64,000 bases of DNA from Collinsella sp. BA40 (GTDB taxonomy: Bacteria > Actinomycetota > Coriobacteriia > Coriobacteriales > Coriobacteriaceae), in assembly GCF_008014645.1 (NCBI RefSeq), contig NZ_VOWY01000010.1, positions 62,001 to 126,000 of the forward strand, in the 5' to 3' direction. Position numbers and translations under genes: made by a program. Below the pieces are notes generated by a model. The model saw only the letters and a list, made by a program, of their open reading frames with translations, was not told where the DNA came from and did not search any database. This document shows positions 8,904-19,784 of the stretch, piece after piece; position 1 is the stretch's first letter, and each line of letters begins with the position of its first letter.

Positions 8904-9914
8904 GTGACTGCTCAGGAATTGCTGCCTGGATACCTGCTTGTAGGTTCCGATGAATATCGCCGGTCCGAGTACGTTTCACGACTGAAGGCTCGTCTTGAGC
9001 AGACTGGTATGGCCGATTTCAATCTCGATGAACGGGACATGAATCGCGATCCGCAGATCGATGACATCATCGCTTCGTTGAATACGCTTCCCATGGGGAC
9101 GGAGTTTCGACTTGTAATCCTGTATGGTTGCGATAAGCTGCCAAAAACGGTGAGCGAGCCTCTCGTCGAGTATTTCTCCGCACCTTCGCCAAGCACGGTG
9201 TGTCTCGTTATTGCCGACCGCCTCCCAAAGTCCACGCGTCTGTACAAGGCCGTGGCCAAACTCGGTGCAAAAGCTGCTATTGATTGCTCGCCTATGAAGG
9301 CGCGGGAACTATCTGGGTACTTGTGCAAGATCGCACCACGGTATAACGGGCGCATCAATCCAGTTGCAGCTGAGGAGCTGGTTAGCAGGGTCGGGGAGAA
9401 TACTCGTTTGCTTGTGAGCGAGCTTCAAAAGCTAATCGAGATAGCTCAAGTTCCAATGATTGAGAAGGAGCATGTCGAGCGTTATGTCGTACGGACTGCC
9501 GAGGCCAAGCCGTGGGACTTGTTGAATGCTATCGCCTCTCGAAATGCATCTTCCGTACTGGAGCAGTTGTCATTGCAGCCTGCGCGCAGCGAAATAAGAA
9601 CGTTCACGTTGATTGTTGGTCGTCTCCGCGAGCTTATCATCGCGAAGGCGCTTGATGCCCGCGGCGAGGGTGGCAGGTTGGCCGAGGTTCTTGGACTGCA
9701 GAGTTGGCAGGTTAAAAATCATGTGAAGTGGTCTCGTAAGTTCTCGATGTTGGAGCTGACGAGCGCGCTTCACGATGCGGTCGATGTCGAGATGGCTTTG
9801 AAGGGTTCGCGCGACTCCGAGCTCGCCTTGCGCATCTGGGTGATGGGGCTTGTAGGCGGAGATTCGTCTGCTGGCGCATCGTTGGGCACGAAGCCCCCGT
9901 ATCGGTCGCGCTAA
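8904..9914 (+). CDS. holA: DNA polymerase III delta subunit
   Basis: Clamp-loader subunit that opens the sliding clamp. About 336 residues with the weakly conserved holA pattern: N-terminal domain ending PKSTRLYKAVAKLGA (about 108-122), then RVGENTRLLVSELQKL, a strong delta-family signature, and the C-terminal helical domain. I chose GTG 8904 because GAAAGGA lies eight bases upstream. ATG 8868 in the same frame would add twelve residues but has no clear ribosome site. Following comEA-comEC in this order is common in Gram-positive genomes and suggests one transcript. Confidence 0.88.
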   Translation: MTAQELLPGYLLVGSDEYRRSEYVSRLKARLEQTGMADFNLDERDMNRDPQIDDIIASLNTLPMGTEFRLVILYGCDKLPKTVSEPLVEYFSAPSPSTVCLVIADRLPKSTRLYKAVAKLGAKAAIDCSPMKARELSGYLCKIAPRYNGRINPVAAEELVSRVGENTRLLVSELQKLIEIAQVPMIEKEHVERYVVRTAEAKPWDLLNAIASRNASSVLEQLSLQPARSEIRTFTLIVGRLRELIIAKALDARGEGGRLAEVLGLQSWQVKNHVKWSRKFSMLELTSALHDAVDVEMALKGSRDSELALRIWVMGLVGGDSSAGASLGTKPPYRSR

Positions 9915-9975
9915 TTCTGGTGTACTCGATCGTGATGGTTCGTTCCGTACGCGTGGAACGTCGTGCACTTTGAAA

Positions 9976-10004
9976 ATAAAAAGGGTCTCGCATGGCGAGA
10001 CCCT
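9976..10004 (-). terminator. Intrinsic terminator of rpsT
   Basis: A perfect 9-pair stem (9982-9990 with 9996-10004) with a five-base loop. On the minus strand it is followed by a T-rich tail (complement of 9972-9981), so it ends the rpsT transcript. No T-run follows on the plus strand, so use for holA is doubtful. Confidence 0.85.
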
Positions 10005-10030
10005 AATAAAAGCTCTATGTACGGTTTGTA

Positions 10031-10294
10031 CTAGGCGATCTTGTTGACGAGCTTCTGAACACCGGACTTACGGTTGGAAGCCTGGTTGCGATGAATAACG
10101 CCCTTGGCTGCAGCCTTGTCGAGGGCACGGTACACGCGGGTGGCTGCGGCCTGTGCGGCCTCCTTGTCGCCAGCCTCCACAGCGGTGTGAACGTGCTTAA
10201 CAAGCGTCTTGAGCTCGGAGCGGATCGCCTTGTTGCGAACGCGAGCGATCTCATTGGTGCGGATGCGCTTCTTCTGAGACTTGATGTTTGCCAC
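10031..10294 (-). CDS. rpsT: 30S ribosomal protein S20
   Basis: Primary 16S rRNA-binding protein of the small subunit. 87 residues, very lysine- and arginine-rich, beginning MANIKSQKKRIRTNE and ending RKSGVQKLVNKIA, both family hallmarks. It stands alone on the minus strand between holA and lepA with its own terminator. An AAGGAAAT stretch upstream of the ATG serves as ribosome site. Confidence 0.97.
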   Translation of the reverse strand: MANIKSQKKRIRTNEIARVRNKAIRSELKTLVKHVHTAVEAGDKEAAQAAATRVYRALDKAAAKGVIHRNQASNRKSGVQKLVNKIA

Positions 10295-10495
10295 TTGTAG
10301 ATTTCCTTTCGAGTTCTTCTAAAAAAGCCTTTGTATCCGGCCTCTGAGACACGGTTGAGGTCATACAGTCAGAAGAGTATAGCACCGAATGTACGGAAGG
10401 GGAACGAGAACACTGTGGAATAGACGTGAATCTACGTGATTTGTGCACGTTTCGGTACTCGCCTATGGCCGTGGGCATGCGGTATCATAGCTCGC
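10295..10495. promoter_or_regulatory. Divergent region between rpsT and lepA
   Basis: This 201-base gap must hold both promoters. On the plus strand TATCAT at 10483-10488 lies only seven bases from the lepA ATG, and no purine-rich ribosome site precedes that ATG. On the minus strand, TATACT (complement of 10374-10379) could be the rpsT -10. I see no convincing -35 for either. Confidence 0.3.
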
Positions 10496-12304
<1,809 letters not shown>

Positions 12305-12308
12305 TCAC

Positions 12309-13346
12309 ATGCCCATTTCCTCTCAAACCCAGCGGCTGCTCGATGCGTTTGCCGAGCAGCCGTTTCTTCTGGCCCCCATGGCTGGTGTCACCGATGCCGC
12401 ATATCGCATCATGTGCCGCCGTCGAGGCGCTCATTTGGCATACAGCGAAATGGTCTCCGTCGCGGGCTTGGCGTACGCAAGCGAGAAGACGTGGGAGCTC
12501 GTGCTTCCTGCTGCCGAGGAGCCGCAGATCTGCGTCCAGTTGTTCGGTTCGAAGCCCGAGCAATTTGCATCGGCTGTCGAGGTCGTTCGGGAGCGCGTGG
12601 GCGATCGCTTGACGCTCATCGACATCAACATGGCGTGCCCGGCCCGCAAGGTGATTTCTAAGGGTGAGGGCTCGGCCCTTATGGAGCAGCCTGAACTCGC
12701 CGTCGATATCGTGCGCGCCTGCGTCGATAACGCTCGCGTCCCCGTGACCGTTAAGATGCGCAAGGATTTCAAGTCAGGACGCTTGCTGGCCCCGGATTTC
12801 GCCGCTCGTCTCGAGCAGGCCGGCGTTGCCGCCGTTGCCGTCCATGGACGCTCTGCAGGCCAGCTCTATAGCGGCCAAGCTGATTGGTCCGTGATCGATG
12901 CCGTTGCCGATCGCGTGCAGGTGCCCGTCATAGGTTCAGGCGACGTGTTCAGCGCCGAGCACGCTGCTCGCATGCTTCATGAGACGGCGGCGACGGCCGT
13001 GTTCATCGCCCGTGGTACTTATGGTAATCCGTGGATCTTCGATGATGCTCGCGCGATCGCCCTTGAGGGCTCGTCCTGCCCCTTGCACAGCATCGAGGAG
13101 CGGCTCGGTGCGCTACGCGAGCACCTTGCGCTCTTGCAGAGCCATGATGCCCATATGGCGCGTGCGCGCACATTTGCGACCTGGTATCTCAAGGGCATGC
13201 CTCATGCCGCGGGCTGGCGCGGCCGCGTAGTGAAGTGCTCGACGTTTGAAGACTTTATGGCGCTTGTCGACGAGATAGAGCTCGATGTGCGGCAATGCGT
13301 GGAGCTGGTGGACCATGGCGAGCCCATCCCGGGCTTCGATAGTTAA
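12309..13346 (+). CDS. dusB: tRNA-dihydrouridine synthase (DusB-like)
   Basis: FMN enzyme that reduces specific uridines in the tRNA D-loop. 345 residues. TIM barrel start PFLLAPMAGVTDAAYR, catalytic-cysteine motif DINMACPARKV near 105, the substrate segment VKMRKDF, and an FMN phosphate site IGSGDVFS. The C-terminal helical RNA-binding domain follows. ATG lies four bases after the lepA stop. The exact target position cannot be read from sequence, so the DusB label is by general resemblance. Confidence 0.9.
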   Translation: MPISSQTQRLLDAFAEQPFLLAPMAGVTDAAYRIMCRRRGAHLAYSEMVSVAGLAYASEKTWELVLPAAEEPQICVQLFGSKPEQFASAVEVVRERVGDRLTLIDINMACPARKVISKGEGSALMEQPELAVDIVRACVDNARVPVTVKMRKDFKSGRLLAPDFAARLEQAGVAAVAVHGRSAGQLYSGQADWSVIDAVADRVQVPVIGSGDVFSAEHAARMLHETAATAVFIARGTYGNPWIFDDARAIALEGSSCPLHSIEERLGALREHLALLQSHDAHMARARTFATWYLKGMPHAAGWRGRVVKCSTFEDFMALVDEIELDVRQCVELVDHGEPIPGFDS

Positions 13347-13364
13347 GGTTGCAGGACCTACGTA

Positions 13365-14495
13365 ATGCCTTACGAAGCGCTTTACCTTCACATACCGTTT
13401 TGCAAATCTAAGTGCCTGTATTGCGATTTCGATTCTCGTGCGGATGCTGCATGTCTCGATGGTATGGCGGCATATTTGGATGCGCTCGAGATGCAGGTCC
13501 GAGCTCACGGTAACGCTGGCGAGCTGGATGATGTAAAGACGGTCTATATTGGAGGTGGAACGCCCAGCTTGGCTGGCGAGCGCCTAATCGGATTGGTTTG
13601 CAGCATTCTAGCTTTTTGCACACCGGTCGAGTTCACGTGCGAAGCCAATCCCGAATCGTTTTCCGCAGGGCTCGCGTGTCTTTTGGCGAGGGCTGGTGTG
13701 ACGCGCGTCTCGCTCGGCGTTCAGAGCCTCGTCGATTGCGAGCTGAGCTCGATCGGGCGTATCCATTCCGCGGTCGACGCGCTTGAAGCCGTCCAGAGTG
13801 CACGCGGCGCCGGCCTGACTGTTTCGTGCGACCTTATGTGCGGTCTTCCCGGCCAGACGTTGGCGTCGTGGGAGCGTACGCTGGGCATGTTGCTTGACGG
13901 CGAGGTCCGTCCTGATCATATTTCGGTGTATCCGTTGCAGCTAGAGGAGGGGACCCCTCTCGAGCGCATGGAGCGAGCGGGAACGGTGCGGGTACCAGAC
14001 GAGGATTTCCAGGCGGAATGCATGGATAGAGCCGCGGATCTCATGCGTTTCGCTGGTTACGCGCGGTATGAGGTGGCGAGTTACGCCCTCCCGGGTTGCG
14101 AGTGCCTCCATAACATCGCGTACTGGACCGGCAAGAGCTATCTTGGCTTGGGACGATCCGCTGCAAGCATGCGAGACGAGGGCGATTCTGGTCGCGAGCG
14201 ATTCGTTCAACTTGATGACGGAGGTATCGAGTTCGATCGCGAGTCCCTATCTCCACGAGAAGCCGTGGCCGAAGACCTTATGCTTTCGTGCCGTATGGTG
14301 CGCGGCATCTCGGTGGAGCTGCTCGATCATGCCTCGCGATACATTCCGGTTGACCTTATTGATGCTGCCTGCTCGCGAGCGGTCGATCTTGGTCTGGCGC
14401 GTTGGTCGCATGGGGCGCTCGTTCCTACGCACGCCGGCTGGCTCGAGGGAAATGAGCTTTTCGGGTTGTTCTGGAACCTCGCGCGGCCAGCGTAG
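13365..14495 (+). CDS. hemW: Radical SAM heme chaperone HemW
   Basis: Radical SAM protein related to oxygen-independent coproporphyrinogen oxidase; HemW members bind heme and deliver it to target proteins. 376 residues with the 4Fe-4S motif CKSKCLYCDF (the extra C-terminal residue pattern CxxxCxxC-x-F) near residue 14, the VYIGGGTPSL segment, and the CEANPES and LGVQSL motifs. Many older annotations name such genes hemN. Position after lepA is conserved in many Gram-positive bacteria, which favours HemW. Confidence 0.9.
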   Translation: MPYEALYLHIPFCKSKCLYCDFDSRADAACLDGMAAYLDALEMQVRAHGNAGELDDVKTVYIGGGTPSLAGERLIGLVCSILAFCTPVEFTCEANPESFSAGLACLLARAGVTRVSLGVQSLVDCELSSIGRIHSAVDALEAVQSARGAGLTVSCDLMCGLPGQTLASWERTLGMLLDGEVRPDHISVYPLQLEEGTPLERMERAGTVRVPDEDFQAECMDRAADLMRFAGYARYEVASYALPGCECLHNIAYWTGKSYLGLGRSAASMRDEGDSGRERFVQLDDGGIEFDRESLSPREAVAEDLMLSCRMVRGISVELLDHASRYIPVDLIDAACSRAVDLGLARWSHGALVPTHAGWLEGNELFGLFWNLARPA

Positions 14496-14574
14496 AGACC
14501 TTGGCTTCATCTCGGCCTTGCGCGTGCGTTCGTCTTGGGGCATGCTGGAGACCAGCTAACGAAAGGGGTTTGCC

Positions 14575-15042
14575 ATGCCTGGAAAACGCGAGGATGTTAT
14601 TAGCTGGGATGAGTTCTTCATGCGCGCTGCTGTTGCGGCGAGCATGCGCAGCAAGGACCCGAATACGCAAGTCGGTGCCTGTATCGCCGATATCCACAAT
14701 CGCATTCTGTCCGTCGGCTACAACGGCACGCCTTCCGCGTTGAACGACGACGACTTTCCTTGGGGCACGGCCGACGATCCGTTGCACGATAAGCATAATT
14801 ACGTGATCCATGCCGAGGCCAACGCGATTCTCAACTATCGTGGTTCGCTTAAGGATATGGCGGGTGCCCGCGTGTATGTAACGCTATTTCCGTGCCATGA
14901 ATGCGCCAAGACGTTGGTGCAAGCCGGCATCGGAGAGGTTATATACCTCGATGACAAATACGACGGCACCGAGGACAATCTCATTTCGAAGAATATCCTG
15001 GACCGCTGCGGCGTCACATATAGACAGGTGACTTTGGAGTAG
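14575..15042 (+). CDS. dCMP deaminase / ComEB-like cytidine deaminase
   Basis: Zinc deaminase of the deoxycytidylate deaminase family, expected to turn dCMP into dUMP for thymidylate synthesis. 155 residues: N-terminal [26 protein letters not shown] region, zinc motif HAEANAIL (about residue 80) and PCHEC (about 105). AAAGGGG about seven bases before the ATG is the ribosome site. The Bacillus homologue sits in the comE operon as comEB without being needed for competence; here it is separated from comEA-comEC by several genes. A dUTPase gene elsewhere in the window serves the same pathway. Confidence 0.9.
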   Translation: MPGKREDVISWDEFFMRAAVAASMRSKDPNTQVGACIADIHNRILSVGYNGTPSALNDDDFPWGTADDPLHDKHNYVIHAEANAILNYRGSLKDMAGARVYVTLFPCHECAKTLVQAGIGEVIYLDDKYDGTEDNLISKNILDRCGVTYRQVTLE

Positions 15043-15123
15043 CGCCTGCTCGCGCGCTCATGGGAAATCGGTAGGGAAGGGTCGCTGCTCTGCGGCCTTT
15101 TCATCACATGCGGGCTCCGCGGG

Positions 15124-15129
15124 TATAAT
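15124..15129 (+). promoter_or_regulatory. Candidate -10 element before the DnaJ-like gene
   Basis: A perfect TATAAT lies 44 bases before the ATG of the DnaJ-like protein, after a 130-base gap. No good -35 is found at the right distance; TTTTCA at 15098-15103 is 20 bases away. Confidence 0.35.
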
Positions 15130-15172
15130 ATCTCCCGCTGTGCTATACAACGATGCGGGGAGTTTTTGCCAT

Positions 15173-16264
15173 ATGGCGGGAATGAACGATAAAGATTACT
15201 ACGCGATTCTGGGCGTGGAGCCTACTGCATCTTCCAAGGAGATCCAGAAGGCGTTCCAGCAAAAGGCGCGCAAGCTTCATCCCGATATCAATAAGGAGCC
15301 TGACGCCGAGGAGCGCTTCAAGGAGGTTTCGGAAGCGTACGCCGTGCTTTCGGACGACTCAAAGCGCGCTCGCTACGACGCTATGCGTTCGGGCAATCCT
15401 TTTGCAGCTGGCGGCACCGGTCAGCCCGCCGCGGGCGGCGCTGGTTTTGGCGGCTTTCCTTTTACCGGGTTTCCCTTCGACGCGTCTGGATTTGGTCGAC
15501 GTCGCGCGAGCTCCGCGTTCAATCCCGAGGAAGGTGCGGATGTCGTGGTCGATATCGAGCTTACTCGTGAGCAATCGCGCGATGGGGCGCGTCGCGTGGT
15601 GACGTTCCGCCGTTATGAGCATTGCTCGAACTGCCATGGGTCCGGTTCTGTTTCGAGCGAGCATGCCCGTACGTGCCCCACGTGCGGAGGCTCCGGCTCC
15701 ATCGGCGTCGATCTGTCCTCCTTGTTTGGAATGGGCGCGGTGCAGATGGTGTGTCCCGAATGCGGCGGGTCGGGCAAGGTCGTCGCAGACCCCTGTACGG
15801 TATGCGGCGCTACGGGCCGTGTCGCCGTTACCTCCGAGCAGGTCGTCGAGTTTCCCAAAGACACGCATGACGGTGATGTCGTTCGCATTCCGGGCATGGG
15901 CCATGCCGGCACCAATGGCGCCGCTTCGGGCGATCTCGTCGCGCGCGCCCGCGTGGCTTCCGAGCGGCTTGAGCACCGAGCGAGCACCGGGTTCTATGTT
16001 ATCGGGCTCGCGCTGCCGTTCCTTATCCTTTCTGCAATCTCCGGCGTGTTCTCGCTGTTCGCCATGATCTGCCTCGTACCGCTTGTGTTTGGTGTTTTTT
16101 ACGTCGCCACGGACGACCCGCTGCATCGGTCGCTTCTGTGGTGGAAGCGAGGCTTCGCCGTAGCGATGAACGGTGCTATGAACGGCTTGTTCTTTGCGCT
16201 GCTCTCCGTGTGGTTTACCAGCTGCACCCAGGGATTGTTCTTAAGCCCGTATCGCATGATGTAG
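15173..16264 (+). CDS. Membrane-anchored J-domain protein with DnaJ zinc fingers
   Basis: Hsp70 co-chaperone-like protein of 363 residues. Seen in order: a complete J domain (about 5-70) with HPD (LHPDINK), a Gly/Phe-rich linker (about 80-115), the start of the substrate-binding domain, and four intact zinc-finger motifs ([32 protein letters not shown]). After only part of substrate domain I (to about 265), the second substrate domain and dimerisation segment of DnaJ are missing. They are replaced by about 95 residues with two or three hydrophobic stretches ([46 protein letters not shown]). It should therefore recruit DnaK at the membrane. A normal dnaJ follows directly. ATG 15173 has GGGGAG ten bases upstream; ATG 15182 is the alternative. 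Confidence 0.85.
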   Translation: MAGMNDKDYYAILGVEPTASSKEIQKAFQQKARKLHPDINKEPDAEERFKEVSEAYAVLSDDSKRARYDAMRSGNPFAAGGTGQPAAGGAGFGGFPFTGFPFDASGFGRRRASSAFNPEEGADVVVDIELTREQSRDGARRVVTFRRYEHCSNCHGSGSVSSEHARTCPTCGGSGSIGVDLSSLFGMGAVQMVCPECGGSGKVVADPCTVCGATGRVAVTSEQVVEFPKDTHDGDVVRIPGMGHAGTNGAASGDLVARARVASERLEHRASTGFYVIGLALPFLILSAISGVFSLFAMICLVPLVFGVFYVATDDPLHRSLLWWKRGFAVAMNGAMNGLFFALLSVWFTSCTQGLFLSPYRMM

Positions 16265-16360
16265 TGTTTGCTTTTGAGCCATCAGGGCATAATGGAGAGC
16301 GTCGGCTCGTCGATGTGCGGGCCGTAGCCGTGGAAAGATGCACGAGGAGGATGTTCAGGC

Positions 16361-17503
16361 GTGTCGGGCAAAAGGGATTATTACGAGGTTCTGGGTGTTG
16401 ACCGCGATGCGGACCAGCGTGCGATCAAGCGCGCGTTTCTTAAGAAGGCGCGGGAGGTGCACCCCGATGTTTCGGACGATCCGAACGCTGAAGAGCTCTT
16501 CAAAGAGGTGAATGAAGCCTACTCCGTTCTCTCCGATGAGCAGAAGCGCGCGAATTACGATCGCTATGGCTCTGCCGACGGCCCTGGCATGAACTCCAGC
16601 TATGTCGATATCTCGGATATCTTCGGTAGCATGGGAATGGACGATATCTTTTCGTCATTCTTCGGCGGCTCGCGCGGTGGCGCCCGCAACGCGGCGGCGC
16701 GTCGACAGGGACGTGACATGGCCATCTCGTTGGGCATCACGCTCGAAGAAGCTGCTGTTGGCTGCACTAAGACCATCAGCTACGATCGCTTGGCGCCCTG
16801 TGACGACTGCGGTGGCTCCGGTCTGTCCGAAGGCGCTTCAGAGCAGCAGTGCCCGCATTGTCATGGGTCGGGCTACGTAACCACCTATAAGCGCTCCATC
16901 TTCGGCGACGTGCAGTCCTCCGCCCCGTGCCCCGACTGCCAGGGCGAGGGCACTGTCGTCGACCATCCGTGCGAGATGTGCGACGGGCAGGGTAGGACTC
17001 CGTCTCACGAGCATCTTGACTTGAAGATCCCCGCTGGCGTTTCTACAGGTCGGCAACTGCGTGTTTCCGGGTACGGTGAGGCAGGTTACCGCGGAGCCGA
17101 AGCGGGCAGCCTTATCGTTACCATTCAGGTTGAAGAGCATGAGCGCTTCCAGCGCCATGCGGACGATCTGTATACCGAGGTGACCGTTTCCATGGTGCAG
17201 GCTGCCTTGGGCTGTACGGTCACGATTGCTGGAATCATGGAGGGCGAAGAGGTTCCGGTTAAGGTTCCCGCCGGCACCCAGTACGGCCAGGCTGTTACCG
17301 TTGAGGGCTTCGGCATGCCGCGTATGGGCGGCGGCGAGCGCGGTCGCTTGGTCGCGCGCGTCATCGTGAAGGTTCCCGAGAAGCTGAGCAGCGAGGCACG
17401 CGAGCTCCTCGAGCGCTACGAAGACGTTATGGACGAGCAGTACGACAAGCATCGTGGCGTCGGCGCCTTCATTCGCGACGCCATCGACGATATTCTCGAT
17501 TAG
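16361..17503 (+). CDS. dnaJ: Chaperone protein DnaJ
   Basis: Classical type I Hsp40 that delivers clients to DnaK and stimulates its ATPase. 380 residues: J domain (1-70, HPD in VHPDVSD), Gly-rich region around a GSRGGARN stretch, four zinc-binding CxxCxGxG motifs (CDDCGGSG, CPHCHGSG, CPDCQGEG, CEMCDGQG), then both C-terminal substrate domains and a tail. GTG start with AGGAGG upstream (16345-16350). It stands next to a membrane-anchored paralogue and not next to dnaK-grpE, so it may be the second dnaJ of the genome. Confidence 0.95.
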   Translation: MSGKRDYYEVLGVDRDADQRAIKRAFLKKAREVHPDVSDDPNAEELFKEVNEAYSVLSDEQKRANYDRYGSADGPGMNSSYVDISDIFGSMGMDDIFSSFFGGSRGGARNAAARRQGRDMAISLGITLEEAAVGCTKTISYDRLAPCDDCGGSGLSEGASEQQCPHCHGSGYVTTYKRSIFGDVQSSAPCPDCQGEGTVVDHPCEMCDGQGRTPSHEHLDLKIPAGVSTGRQLRVSGYGEAGYRGAEAGSLIVTIQVEEHERFQRHADDLYTEVTVSMVQAALGCTVTIAGIMEGEEVPVKVPAGTQYGQAVTVEGFGMPRMGGGERGRLVARVIVKVPEKLSSEARELLERYEDVMDEQYDKHRGVGAFIRDAIDDILD

Positions 17504-17515
17504 GCAAGGAGCACT

Positions 17516-18793
17516 GTGGGAAACGCGCGCATCGCTGTTGTAAATCTTGGTTGCCGGGTCAACCGCGTCGAATCTGATCGCATCTCGACCGATTTGCTCC
17601 GCGCGGGTTTTGAGCTGGTAGATGAAGCGTCTGCTGACGTCGTCATTATCAATACCTGCGCTGTCACCGGTGAAGCCGAGGCCAAGACGCGCAAGGCGGT
17701 GCGCCGGGCGCTGGGTATGCCGCCTGCTCCCTTGGTTATCGCGACGGGTTGCGCGGTGAACCTGCATCCAGAATCGATTGCCGAGCTATCTCCCCGCGTT
17801 ATCGTCGAGCCTTCTAAGGTCGATATTGTGCGTCGCGTCCGCGCGGTCGCAACGCCATCGTGCGAGCATGCGCCCGAAGAGCTTGCTCACGGCGTATCGA
17901 GCTTCCTGGGCCGGTCCCGTTTGGGAATCAAGATTCAAGATGGCTGCAATCACCGCTGCACATATTGCATCGTCTGGAAGGCGCGCGGCCCCGAGCGCTC
18001 CATTCCGGTTGCCTCCGTGCTTGAGCAGGTTCGCGAGGCGGAGGATTCCCATATTCCCGAGATCGTGCTCACGGGCGTGAACTTGGGCGCGTACGACGGG
18101 GAGAGCGAGAGCGATTCCCATGTCGAGCTCGATGAACTCATCTCCATTATCTTGCGGCGCTCCACGATTCCGCAGGTTCGACTGAGCTCTATCGAGCCGA
18201 TGGACGTGTCCGACCGACTCATCGCACGCTTGGCGTCGTCTGAACGCATCGCACCTTTCCTGCATTTGCCGCTCCAGTCGGGCTGCGATGCCACACTGCA
18301 TCGGATGGCACGTCCGTATACCTCCGAGGATTTCCTTTCATTGGTGAAGCGCCTGCGCGAGGCGGTACCGTCTATCTCGCTTTCCTGTGATGTCATCGTT
18401 GGCTTTCCCGGTGAGACCGATGAGGAGTTCGAGGAGTCCTTGGCGCTCTGCCGCACCGTTGGCTTTTCGCGTATGCATGTCTTTCGGTATAGCAAGCGTC
18501 CCGGCACGCCTGCCGCGGCGGCTCCCGATCAGGTTTCCCCCGAGGTCATGGCTGAGCGTTCCGCGCGGATGCGTGCGCTTGCAGTGGAGATGTCTCGCGA
18601 GGACGCGCTTCGACGTGTCGATACCGTAGAGTCCGTCGTGCTCGAGACCGCACGCGAGGGCACGCTTGGATCATTCCAGCGCGTGGTTCTCGATACCCCG
18701 GCTGCCGTTCAGGTGGGCTCGCTGTCGAAGGTGCGTCTCGAGTCCGTCGATGAGCACGGGGTTCTACATGGGCGTCTTTTGGATATCGCATAG
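17516..18793 (+). CDS. mtaB: tRNA ct6A/t6A37 methylthiotransferase MtaB
   Basis: Radical SAM methylthiotransferase that turns t6A37 into ms2t6A37 in ANN-decoding tRNAs. 425 residues. N-terminal UPF0004 domain with its three cluster cysteines (NLGCRVN, INTCAVT, ATGCAVN), radical SAM motif CNHRCTYC near 145, and a C-terminal TRAM domain. The NLGCRVN start and KIQDGCNHRCTYC pattern separate it from the MiaB and RimO paralogues also present in this window. GTG start twelve bases after dnaJ with AAGGAG upstream. Confidence 0.92.
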   Translation: MGNARIAVVNLGCRVNRVESDRISTDLLRAGFELVDEASADVVIINTCAVTGEAEAKTRKAVRRALGMPPAPLVIATGCAVNLHPESIAELSPRVIVEPSKVDIVRRVRAVATPSCEHAPEELAHGVSSFLGRSRLGIKIQDGCNHRCTYCIVWKARGPERSIPVASVLEQVREAEDSHIPEIVLTGVNLGAYDGESESDSHVELDELISIILRRSTIPQVRLSSIEPMDVSDRLIARLASSERIAPFLHLPLQSGCDATLHRMARPYTSEDFLSLVKRLREAVPSISLSCDVIVGFPGETDEEFEESLALCRTVGFSRMHVFRYSKRPGTPAAAAPDQVSPEVMAERSARMRALAVEMSREDALRRVDTVESVVLETAREGTLGSFQRVVLDTPAAVQVGSLSKVRLESVDEHGVLHGRLLDIA

Positions 18794-18802
18794 GAGGGTG
18801 TG

Positions 18803-19783
18803 ATGGGGGCTGCTTCCGTGCGCATTGCGCTTCCTCGCTCCGTGGACCATGGGCTCGTTACGGGTGCTTCCGATATGCTCTTCCGGGCTATCGAGGAGCG
18901 CGGCGGCGTGAGTCTCGTGCTGCGCGGCGATGCCGTTATCGTTTCTGGCCCGGTCTCCTCGGTCGAGGCTGCTTCCCAGGTCCTCTCGTCCGTTATCGAG
19001 CTCGTCCGTCTTGGTAAACGACCAACGACCGACGATGTATCGCTGTCGTTCGATCGCCTGAACGCCGGGAGTGCCTCCGCAGCTCCCCATGAAGTTTTCA
19101 TGACTCACCGTGGCCAGGCAATTCGTGCTAAAACAGCTGGTCAACAACGGTATCTTGACGCCATTGACACTCATACCATGACGTTTTGCCTTGGTCCTGC
19201 GGGTACGGGCAAAACCTATCTTGCCATGGCGGTCGCAGTCGCCGCGCTCAAGCGACGCGAGGTTGGGCGCATCGTGCTTACACGCCCCGTCGTGGAAGCG
19301 GGGGAGAACCTTGGCTTCCTGCCTGGCACGCTCGAGGAAAAGGTCGATCCCTATGTCCGCCCGTTGCTGGATGCGCTGTACGACCTCGTGGACCGCGAGC
19401 ATGCTAATGAGTATGTAGAGCGCGGCATGATCGAGATCGCGCCGCTGGCCTACATGCGCGGCCGCACGCTCAACGATGCATTCGTGATCCTTGACGAGGC
19501 TCAAAACACTACGCCCGAGCAGATGAAGATGTTCCTCACGCGACTCGGCTTCAACTCGAAGTTCATCGTGACCGGCGATGCGAGCCAGCGCGACCTGCCG
19601 GGACGCAAGGGCGGGCTCAGCGATATCGAGCGCATTCTTGCGGATATCCCCGATATCGCGTTCATTCATTTGACCGGCTCTGATGTTGTTCGCCATAGTC
19701 TGGTTGGTAAGATTGTCGATGCGTATGAAACGTTCGAGGCGATGGCGCATCGCACGCCGGTTTCGGCACGAAAGGACGGATAA
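18803..19783 (+). CDS. phoH: PhoH-like ATPase
   Basis: Cytosolic ATPase of the PhoH family, often linked to RNA processing because it is paired with ybeY, as here. 326 residues: an N-terminal region of about 100 residues that resembles a KH-like fold, then the P-loop GPAGTGKTYLA near 133, Walker B VILDEAQNTTPEQ near 230 and a SGDASQ-like sensor (VTGDASQRDLPG). ATG 18803 with AGGAGG at 18792-18797 is preferred over GTG 18800, which is too close to that site. Confidence 0.92.
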   Translation: MGAASVRIALPRSVDHGLVTGASDMLFRAIEERGGVSLVLRGDAVIVSGPVSSVEAASQVLSSVIELVRLGKRPTTDDVSLSFDRLNAGSASAAPHEVFMTHRGQAIRAKTAGQQRYLDAIDTHTMTFCLGPAGTGKTYLAMAVAVAALKRREVGRIVLTRPVVEAGENLGFLPGTLEEKVDPYVRPLLDALYDLVDREHANEYVERGMIEIAPLAYMRGRTLNDAFVILDEAQNTTPEQMKMFLTRLGFNSKFIVTGDASQRDLPGRKGGLSDIERILADIPDIAFIHLTGSDVVRHSLVGKIVDAYETFEAMAHRTPVSARKDG

Positions 19784-19784
19784 C

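Noticed and set aside
15173-16264. Possibility that the membrane DnaJ-like gene is a frameshifted pseudogene
   Set aside because: The frame is continuous, zinc motifs are intact, and the C-terminal hydrophobic segments are coherent and end cleanly at a stop codon. No DnaJ-like continuation was noticed in the other frames.
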